DNA from: DATATB01 sp036268995 | Lineage (GTDB): Bacteria; Planctomycetota; Planctomycetia; Pirellulales; PNKZ01 | Assembly: GCA_036268995.1 (NCBI GenBank) | Contig: DATATB010000131.1 | Location: 1 to 23,000, forward strand | Length of the DNA: 23,000 bases | Direction: 5' to 3' | Notes under the pieces: generated by a model | Seen by the model: only the letters and a program-made list of their open reading frames with translations | Told to the model about the DNA's origin: nothing | Databases searched by the model: none | Part shown: piece after piece, positions 16,114-23,000 of the stretch | Layout: each line of letters begins with the position of its first letter | Numbering within the stretch: the stretch's first letter is position 1 | Position numbers and translations under genes: made by a program

Positions 16114-17129
16114 CTTCCATTTCTCTTGGTTGCGGACCCACTACTTGGCGGCTTGCCGGCTGGCGGCGTAATCGACACTGCCCACGTCTCGCCTTTGGCC
16201 AGGGCGCGACAGTAAACGCTGATCGGCCTGGCAGGGCTTCGTCATCCACCAGTCGGCTGCTCGCCACTACGCGAGACTGCCGGCTATCAGGAAGCCTCGC
16301 GATAGGTCCATCCTCCACGATCTTGTGGCGATCTTCAGGCCGCCTCATCGCTTGCGGTCCCGAATGCTCGACGAAACGAGCAGACAAGGCCAGCTAGCGC
16401 GCGTCGGTGGATCGCACCTGAGCGCGCAACGCGCCTCATGCACTTGCGTCTAGCGCCGCACGCCCAAGAATGACTGGACAGCCGAGCACGTCGTTTATCT
16501 GCCGCTGGCGGGCAGACGGGTCGGCGAACGGTTCACTGAGCTGCGTACCGTCGAAGTTGAACCCCTGGGAAGCGGCTGGAGCAACACGGCATTCCTGGTG
16601 AGCTGGGCTTGGGTATACCGCTTTCCCCGCCGGCAAATCGCCGTGCCCTGCGTGGAAACGGAAAGCGCCGCCCTTCCGCAAGTCGCTACGCAACTCGAAC
16701 TGCCGATTCCGCATTCCACTTGGATCGGTCGCCCGGCGTCCGATTACCGTTGGCCGTCTTCATCGCGGCTGCCTGATGGGGGTCGCCGCGCCGCACGGAT
16801 GGCGAACCGGGTGAGAAAAACAATAGAAGCGCGCCGTCGCTAGGACGCCGCAGGAGTATTGGCCCGTAGTCACAACGCGTTCAAAATATGTGACTTACGT
16901 CCTGAAATGCGTGGCCAGATACTGCCGCGGAGAACAATCCTTGCCGGACCTTTGGGGTTAGCGCGCTTGTGGAGCCATCACGAGCGGTTATGTTACATGC
17001 TGGCTCGGCCCACGCCCCATTCGCAGGCGGTAGCGAAGATTCGTTCGTTTCCACTGCCGGCTTAGCCTTTTCCCACCGCTGCCCGCACGGCTTAGCACGC
17101 CAAACTTCTCGGCGAAGGACGATACCGCC

Positions 17130-20100
17130 TTGTCTCGATTTACACGCTGGTTCGACCGCGCTCAGTTCCCCTCGCGCTCCGCGCGGCGCCGCCGGCAGCG
17201 AAAAGCCGACTTGCGTCTGCGTCCCTTGCGGCTGGAATCGCTGGAAGAGCGGCGACTGCTCTCGCTAACCACCGACAGCTTTTCCGGTGGGGTGCTGACC
17301 GTCGACTTCAACGCGGCGGATCGAGTGGGGATCACGAGCTCGGGCGGCAACGTGCTGGTCAATGGCTCCAGTCCGACGACCGGTGCCGCGGCCGTCGGCA
17401 GCGTGACGGCTATCGATATCACCGGCACCGGCAACTTCGACAACACAATCGACCTCTCGGGCGTGAGCGCCGCCCAAGGGTTCAGCAATCTTGCGACCGT
17501 GACGATCGCGGCCGGCGGTGCAGTCAACGGAGACACCATCTTATTGGGGCCACTGAATGCCTCGGGGGCCGTCAATGTCTCGAGCGTTGGCCCGAGTCAG
17601 ATCACCCTGGCCGCGGGTGTTGCAGCCGGCAGCTTGGTGATTGCTCCTGGCATACTCAGCGATATTTATCTCGACGGCGGCGTGACCACCAGCGGCGCGC
17701 AGGACTACGCTGCGCCGGCCTGGATCGAGGCCGACGCCGTGCTGTCGGCCGGCAATGGCAACATCACCTTTGGCAGCACGCTGGATGGCGCTCATAACGT
17801 CACGCTCGACAGCTCCGGCGCGACCACCTTCGCAGGTGTCGTCGGCGGCGCCGACTCGCTCAGTTCGCTTACAACCGACGCGGCCGGCTCGACTGTCATC
17901 GATGCCTCGATCACTACGTCCGGCTCCGGCGGCCTGACGCTCAATGACCCGGTTACGCTGGGAGGTGATGTCACGCTGTCCGCCGGCTTCAATCCGGTGA
18001 CGATAGCCAGCACGATCGACGGGGACTACGCGCTGGCGATTGATAGTTCGGATCTTGCCTTGAATGGGGCCATCGGTTCTAGCGAGCCGTTGGCTTCGTT
18101 GAGCACCAATATATCGTTCAACGCCACGTTCCGTGGCGGCTCAATCACCACCATCGGCTATCAGTGGTACGACAACGACATCATGCTGGCAGCTGACGCG
18201 ACCTTCGACGCCGGTAAGTCGACGCTCCTGTTCCAGTCCGGGCTGGACGGAGCGTACGCCGCTACGCTCAAAAGCGCTGGGCTAATTGAGCTCACCGGCA
18301 GCGTAGGGAGCCGTACTCCATTGGCCGATCTGACTACGGATGGTACCGGTACCACGAGCATTGGCGAAGATGTAAACAGCACCGGAAACCAGACGTACAA
18401 CAATGCCGTGTCGGTCGAAAGCTATAGTGCGCTCATTGCCGGCACCGGTAACATCACGTTCAACGGTCCAATCGAGGGCGGTGGGCTGGAAACGAGCACT
18501 AAAGGCACGACAACATTCAACTCGCCGGTGGGCACCAGCGCCATTTTGGCCAGCTTAACGACAGATGCCGGCGGCACAACTGTTTTGAACGCTGGCTCAA
18601 TCGACACAAATTCCGCTGTCACGTTCAATAACAATGTGGTGCTGCCGGTCAACACATCGATCGATGCCAGCTCCACGCAGTTTGCAGGTGCGATTGACGG
18701 CCCGGGCAGCCTTTCCACCGAAGCAGGTAATACGACCTTCGCCGGCGCAATCGGCGGGACAACGCCGTTGAACGCCTTGAATGTTGTTGCCAGCTTTACC
18801 ACACTCTCTGCCGACACCACGATTAATGTTGGTTCGGGCGGCGTCACCTTCGGATTCGTCAATGGTGCCCACGCATTGGCGATTACAAGCGCCGGTCTGG
18901 CGTCATTAACCGCAGCGATTGGCAACTCGAGTCCGCCGACGACGCTTTCAGTCGTTGCGGCGGGCCCGATCACACTCTATGGCGACATAACAACGAGCGG
19001 CAACCAGGTATATTCGCATCCCGCTACAATTGGGTCGGGCACGATCCTGACATCGACCGGCGGTACGATCAGTTATGCGAGTACGGCACCGTTCCTGACG
19101 TCGACCGCCCCTACGCTGCCTGGTGTGAGCACGAATGAAGCTGCCAGCACGACAGAAACCGTGTCAACACTGATTGGCGGCTTAATCGTCGACAACAACG
19201 ATTCGTATGGCATTGCCATCAATGGCCAAACGACGCCGGGAGGTGCGTGGCAATATTCGCTCGACGGGTCGACGTGGGGCAATTTTGGTGCGGTCGGCGC
19301 AACGCAATCGCTGCTGTTGGCTCCAGCCGACTTCGTACGCTTCGTGCCCGACGGAGTTGACACAGGGACCGCTACTTTCTCCTATCGCGCCTGGGATCAA
19401 TCCACGGGCGCCGCCGGGACGGTGGTGGATACCACGGCCAATGGCGGCAACACGGCCTTTTCTGTCGCTTCCGCGACGGCTTTGATCGCAGTCCAAATCC
19501 CATCGGTGCTCACGTCCGAAACGTTTTCCGATGGTGTGCTGACTATCGGTCTGGATGGTCCGCAAAATGTAGCGATTGCGAGCGGGGCCGGCGAACTGCT
19601 TGTCAACGGCGCTAGCCCCAATGCTGGAGCAGTCTTGGCCAGTGCAGTGACGGCGATTGACATTACCGGTACTGCTGGCACGTACGACAACACGATCGAC
19701 CTGTCAGGCGTCAGCGCCGCGCAGGGGTTTAGCTCGCTCGATACCGTTTCAATCGACGCGGGCGGGTCGCTCGCCGGCGACCAGATCTTGCTCGGCGCTC
19801 TTAACGCCTCGGGACTTGTGTCGATTACAGGCACAGGTATTGCCACCGTGACTGCTGCTTCCGGGAGCGTTGTGGCCGGCAGCGTGTCCGTCACAACCGA
19901 GGCTTTGAAGCTGACGTCCGCAATCACGATAACGACGACGGGCGATCAACTGTACAACTCCGATATTTCTATTGCCAGCGGAGTAAATGTTTCGACCAGT
20001 AACGGCGACATAACTTTTAACGGCACGGTAAATGGTTACGGCTTGCTTACCGTCAGCAGTCCCCAGTTGACTGCGTTCAATGCCACCGTCGGCGGTGCTG

Positions 20101-23000
20101 TTCCGCTTAGCGGACTCACCGTCGATTCAGGCGGCAGGACTGTACTTGCTGCTTCGGTGACGGCAGCTACCCTCGACCTCTTCAGCCCAGTGACGTTGAG
20201 CGCCAACCTGACGCTTGGCTCGGCCACATTCGATATAGCGAACACGATTGATGGTGCTTACGCGTTGACGATCGACACATCGAGTCCTTTGTCAATCGCC
20301 GCTGCTTTAGGATCGATAACGCCACTGGCGTCCCTGACGATCATTGCTGCCTCAACTAATTTCAATGGCGGCGAGGTTACAACCACCGGTTCGCAGACTT
20401 ACGACACCGCTTTTGTCTTGCAGTCGGATGCAACCTTTAACGCCGGTTCGTCACCAATCCTCTTCGACAGCAGTCTTGACGGAGCACACAACGCCGTATT
20501 TGACACGTCCGCCACGACAACGCTCGTGGGCAATCTGGGCGCCAAAACCGCGCTCGCTAGCCTGACGACGGACGGCGGTGGGACCACGGCGATCGAGGGC
20601 GATCTGACCACAACGGGCAAGCAGACTTACAACGGCCAGGTCACTGCAGGGACATCCACCGTTCTCAACGCCGGCAGCGCCGGCATTGTGTTCAATGGCT
20701 CCATCGACGGTGGCATATTGATGTGCAATTCCATCGGCACCACGTGGTTTAATGCTCCCATTGGCACAACGTCCTTGCTCGGCAGTTTAACGGTGGAAGG
20801 CGGCGGGACGACCATCCTGGCGGGCAGGTATCTGGAAACGACAAGCGGCATGACCTTCTACGATCCGGTCGTGCTCGCGTCAGATATGACGGTGAGCAGC
20901 GATAGCTTCGTTGGTTTCGATAGTACCGTGGATGGGACCTATAACCTCAATCTTGATCAAAGCCCCGCTTATTACGCTGCGTTCATTGGCGCCGTCGGCA
21001 GTAGCACGCCGCTTGCGTCGCTAACGGTCTCCGGTGATACGGTGTCTTTTGGCAACGTCGCGACATTGGGGGACGTCACGACAATAGGCTCGCAGCTTTA
21101 CCTGGCCAGCACGGTTGACCTCGACGGCTTATACGATTCTACCGGAAGCAGCATCCATATCATCGGCGCTGCAATGGTCGACGGCAACTCCGCGATCGAT
21201 GCTGCTGGGGTGGTCACCGTGGACACCGTCAACGGGCCATCGAGCCTGAACATCGTCAGCGGAGGACTTGTTACCTTTGACGGCGAGGTGGGCAACACGC
21301 CGCTGAAAACCCTCACGGTCAGCTCGCCAAGCGGCATTGACGTTAACGCCAACGTGACCACAACGGGCAATCAGATTTATAGCTTGCCAGTCAACGTTGC
21401 GACGGGCGTCAGCTTGACCTCCGAGACAGGTAGTGTCAGTAAGGTGGCTTCCGTTAGCACAGCGCCAGTGCTCACTTCGATTGCTCCGACGATGAATCCC
21501 ACCGTCGTAAATGCGGACAGCTACCCCGAGGAGGACGTCGGCGATTTGATCGGAAGTTCGACCACCGACGACAACGATGTTTACAACATCGCTGTCGAAA
21601 GCGTGTCGACCTCAGGAGGCACGTGGCAATATTCGTCCGACGATGCCAAAACATGGACCGACTTCGGCACGGTCTCTGCCACTAAGTCGCTCGTACTGTT
21701 GTCCAGTGATATCGTTCGCTTCCTCGCTGGGGCCGAAGTCGGCACGGCCACGTTTACGTATCGGGCGACGGACCAAGCGGGTGTCGGCGGCGAGCTTGTT
21801 GATACAACAACCAACGGCGGCAATTCGGCCTTTTCGGCAGCAACGGACACCACTTCAGTCGTAGTACAGATCGCACCTGTTATTACGACGGATACCTTTT
21901 CCGGTGGCGTGCTTACCGTTGATGTCGATGGACCTGAAAACGTGTCGATCGGCAGTTCCGGCGGGCGTTTGTTGATTGATGGCAACAACCCGACAACCGG
22001 CGTGGCGCTGGCAAGCGCGGTTACAGTTATCGACATCACCGCCTCTGCCGGCCAGTACGACAACTCGATCACTCTGACCGGAGTCAGCGCTGCGCAGGGG
22101 TTTACGTCCTTGGCGAGCGTGTCAGTGAATACCGGAGGCTCATACTTCGCAGACCACGTTACGCTTGGCACCCTGAACGCTTCGGGGCTCGTATCAATCA
22201 CCGGCGCTCGCAGCGACTCGGTGAGCGTGCCGGGAACTCTGGTGGCCGGCAGCCTATCGATCACCGCTACGGCCCTGAGCCTTGGCTCCGTGACCACAAC
22301 TGGCAATCAAACCTACAACGCTCCCGTCAGGCTCTCCAACGCAGCGACTTTGTCGGCCGGCAGCGGCAACGTGACTTTCAACAACACGGTCGACGGCAGC
22401 TACAGCCTCACGATCAATAGTTCTGGGGCTACGACATTTGCTGGAACCGTCGGAGGTCACGCCGAACCTACTTCGCTCACCACGGATTCGGCCGGATCAA
22501 CGGTCATAGGCGCATCGTTGGCCGTGATCGACAACATCAATATCAATGATCCGCTGACCTTGGCGGGCAATGTGACGCTGGATGGGGGCCTGGCTGCCAA
22601 CGGCTACAGTACCGCTGTCAATATTAAGAGTACGATCGACGGGCCTTACGCCTTGGTGATCGATAGCCGAAATATGTCGCTCGTCGGAGCAATTGGCTCA
22701 ACTACGCCGCTGGCCTCTCTGGTCGTTGGCGCTACTTCCAGCGCCGTCTTCGGCTCCATGGATACGCTCAGCGGTGGATCGATCACCACCACCGGACCCC
22801 AAACGATCAATGTCGACCTGAGGCTAAGTGCCAACACGACGTTCAGCGCCGGCTCGTCAACGATTCTCGTGCAGGGCGGCCTGCTGGGGGACAGCGCTAC
22901 CTTCAACACCGCCGGATTGACTGATTTGACTCCCGGTATCTTTATGGGCATCCAAGTGAATAGTGTGACGACGGACGCCGCCGGAACTACTACTATTAGC
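17130..23000 (+). CDS. Large repetitive LEPR-XLL surface/secreted protein (incomplete at window end)
   Basis: The frame is open from a TTG at 17130 to the window edge, at least 1957 codons. The start is supported by AAGGA ten bases upstream and by the N-terminus MSRFTRWFDRAQ, which leads through an Arg-rich stretch to LESLEERRLLSL, the planctomycete LEPR-XLL export-type motif. The rest is rich in Thr, Ser, Gly, Ala, Val and poor in Cys, with short beta-strand motifs that recur: variants of TTTGNQTYN (for example near 18378, 18990, 20381, 20608, 21358, 22300) and of SLTTDAGGTT. This suggests a beta-solenoid or filamentous adhesin-like fold. A super-repeat of about 2.3 kb is present. The C-terminus, where a dockerin or sorting domain may sit, is outside the window. 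A cell-surface or matrix role is inferred. Confidence 0.9.
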   Translation, partial: MSRFTRWFDRAQFPSRSARRRRQRKADLRLRPLRLESLEERRLLSLTTDSFSGGVLTVDFNAADRVGITSSGGNVLVNGSSPTTGAAAVGSVTAIDITGTGNFDNTIDLSGVSAAQGFSNLATVTIAAGGAVNGDTILLGPLNASGAVNVSSVGPSQITLAAGVAAGSLVIAPGILSDIYLDGGVTTSGAQDYAAPAWIEADAVLSAGNGNITFGSTLDGAHNVTLDSSGATTFAGVVGGADSLSSLTTDAAGSTVIDASITTSGSGGLTLNDPVTLGGDVTLSAGFNPVTIASTIDGDYALAIDSSDLALNGAIGSSEPLASLSTNISFNATFRGGSITTIGYQWYDNDIMLAADATFDAGKSTLLFQSGLDGAYAATLKSAGLIELTGSVGSRTPLADLTTDGTGTTSIGEDVNSTGNQTYNNAVSVESYSALIAGTGNITFNGPIEGGGLETSTKGTTTFNSPVGTSAILASLTTDAGGTTVLNAGSIDTNSAVTFNNNVVLPVNTSIDASSTQFAGAIDGPGSLSTEAGNTTFAGAIGGTTPLNALNVVASFTTLSADTTINVGSGGVTFGFVNGAHALAITSAGLASLTAAIGNSSPPTTLSVVAAGPITLYGDITTSGNQVYSHPATIGSGTILTSTGGTISYASTAPFLTSTAPTLPGVSTNEAASTTETVSTLIGGLIVDNNDSYGIAINGQTTPGGAWQYSLDGSTWGNFGAVGATQSLLLAPADFVRFVPDGVDTGTATFSYRAWDQSTGAAGTVVDTTANGGNTAFSVASATALIAVQIPSVLTSETFSDGVLTIGLDGPQNVAIASGAGELLVNGASPNAGAVLASAVTAIDITGTAGTYDNTIDLSGVSAAQGFSSLDTVSIDAGGSLAGDQILLGALNASGLVSITGTGIATVTAASGSVVAGSVSVTTEALKLTSAITITTTGDQLYNSDISIASGVNVSTSNGDITFNGTVNGYGLLTVSSPQLTAFNATVGGAVPLSGLTVDSGGRTVLAASVTAATLDLFSPVTLSANLTLGSATFDIANTIDGAYALTIDTSSPLSIAAALGSITPLASLTIIAASTNFNGGEVTTTGSQTYDTAFVLQSDATFNAGSSPILFDSSLDGAHNAVFDTSATTTLVGNLGAKTALASLTTDGGGTTAIEGDLTTTGKQTYNGQVTAGTSTVLNAGSAGIVFNGSIDGGILMCNSIGTTWFNAPIGTTSLLGSLTVEGGGTTILAGRYLETTSGMTFYDPVVLASDMTVSSDSFVGFDSTVDGTYNLNLDQSPAYYAAFIGAVGSSTPLASLTVSGDTVSFGNVATLGDVTTIGSQLYLASTVDLDGLYDSTGSSIHIIGAAMVDGNSAIDAAGVVTVDTVNGPSSLNIVSGGLVTFDGEVGNTPLKTLTVSSPSGIDVNANVTTTGNQIYSLPVNVATGVSLTSETGSVSKVASVSTAPVLTSIAPTMNPTVVNADSYPEEDVGDLIGSSTTDDNDVYNIAVESVSTSGGTWQYSSDDAKTWTDFGTVSATKSLVLLSSDIVRFLAGAEVGTATFTYRATDQAGVGGELVDTTTNGGNSAFSAATDTTSVVVQIAPVITTDTFSGGVLTVDVDGPENVSIGSSGGRLLIDGNNPTTGVALASAVTVIDITASAGQYDNSITLTGVSAAQGFTSLASVSVNTGGSYFADHVTLGTLNASGLVSITGARSDSVSVPGTLVAGSLSITATALSLGSVTTTGNQTYNAPVRLSNAATLSAGSGNVTFNNTVDGSYSLTINSSGATTFAGTVGGHAEPTSLTTDSAGSTVIGASLAVIDNININDPLTLAGNVTLDGGLAANGYSTAVNIKSTIDGPYALVIDSRNMSLVGAIGSTTPLASLVVGATSSAVFGSMDTLSGGSITTTGPQTINVDLRLSANTTFSAGSSTILVQGGLLGDSATFNTAGLTDLTPGIFMGIQVNSVTTDAAGTTTIS
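19083..19506 (+). repeat. Spacer domain, copy 1, in the surface protein
   Basis: This segment of about 140 codons begins TAPFLTSTAPTLPG and contains AWQYSLDGSTWGNFG, LLLAPADFVRFVPDG and TATFSYRAWDQSTG. It closes with TTANGGNTAFSVASAT. The pattern resembles a domain found in large bacterial repeat proteins with a W-Q-Y-S-x-D-G-x-x-W core. It separates the first and second super-repeat copies. Confidence 0.75.
21459..21885 (+). repeat. Spacer domain, copy 2, in the surface protein
   Basis: This is the homologue of the segment at 19083-19506. It begins TAPVLTSIAPTMNP and contains TWQYSSDDAKTWTDFG, SSDIVRFLAGAEVG and TATFTYRATDQAG, closing with TTTNGGNSAFSAATD. It sits between the second and third super-repeat copies, so the order block-solenoid-spacer is kept. 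Confidence 0.75.

Larger units (their letters stand above)
15417..17129. other. Gene-poor stretch between the element remnant and the surface protein
   Basis: No reading frame in these 1.7 kb is convincing by composition, start site or recognisable motif. The left part (to about 16050) is visibly more A/T-rich than the chromosome on either side. The longest frames (for example 15577-15936 +, 16070-16387 -, 16436-16714 -, 16598-16843 +) overlap each other on opposite strands and match no family I know. It may hold eroded element DNA, the lost right end of the element, and the promoter region of the surface-protein gene. Confidence 0.5.
17280..23000 (+). repeat. Super-repeat of about 2.3 kb inside the surface-protein gene
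   Basis: Three copies of a block beginning FSGGVLTVD (17280), FSDGVLTIG (19524) and FSGGVLTVD (21897) share, in the same order, LVNG or LIDG, a run like AIDITGT, a YDNTIDLSGVSAAQGF-type motif and LGALNASG. The spacings are 2244 and 2373 bases. The third copy is cut by the window end. The copies have diverged and are not recent tandem duplicates. Confidence 0.85.

Noticed and set aside
16868..16895. AGTCACA-N14-TGTGACT dyad resembling a CRP-type site
   Set aside because: The half-sites are in the opposite order from a CRP site and the spacing is too wide; it could be chance.
17162..22951. Many minus-strand open frames (up to 241 codons) opposite the surface-protein gene
   Set aside because: They are antisense shadows of a repetitive high-GC gene: they recur at matching places in each super-repeat copy and mirror its low-complexity composition.
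1..23000. CRISPR arrays, rRNA genes, insertion sequences with transposase, known defence systems
   Set aside because: No regularly spaced identical repeats, rRNA-like stretches, transposase motifs or recognisable defence proteins were seen.

Overview
The window is high-GC DNA that reads as a planctomycete, most likely of the Pirellulales type. The strongest lineage clue is the large secreted protein at the right end, which opens with an Arg-rich N-terminus and an L-E-x-L-E-E-R-R-L-L-S motif, the LEPR-XLL signature of planctomycete surface proteins. Supporting clues are a zinc-ribbon/membrane/trypsin protein, a secretin-N-like (STN) exported protein, a Rho factor with a Gly/Arg-rich head, and long inverted repeats between genes. 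Lineage is an inference from these traits; no marker gene was compared.

Positions 1-12550 are ordinary chromosome. In order they hold a sugar phosphate isomerase/epimerase-like TIM barrel (+), a small polyhydroxyalkanoate-system family protein (+), a membrane-anchored trypsin-like protease (+), an exported STN-domain protein (-), a HEAT/TPR protein (+), a glycerol-use pair glpD-glpK (+), an exported thioredoxin with a C-terminal pair of YHS-like repeats (-), and the termination factor rho (+) behind a leader of several hundred bases. Four long inverted repeats sit in the gaps after genes.

Positions 12694-15416 are an integrated element at a tRNA-Ser(GGA) gene. The tRNA has its own intrinsic terminator. 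It is followed by a tyrosine recombinase and an excisionase-like HTH protein, both on the minus strand, with two dyad sites upstream of them. Behind these lie two damaged reading frames, one with an in-frame TAA and one with an apparent frameshift. No second copy of the tRNA 3' end (attR) was found, so the element looks like a decaying remnant. Positions 15417-17129 contain no gene I can defend. This stretch is partly more A/T-rich and holds a weak direct repeat and a nested hairpin.

Positions 17130-23000 are one reading frame still open at the window edge: a repetitive, probably secreted adhesin-like or surface protein. It begins at TTG and is built from a super-repeat of about 2.3 kb that is seen three times, the third copy cut by the window end.

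I did not find a clearly new defence or biosynthetic system. The points most worth a second look are the eroded tRNA-Ser element with its operator-like dyads, the super-repeat architecture of the surface protein, the Gly/Arg-rich Rho head, and the thioredoxin-YHS fusion.
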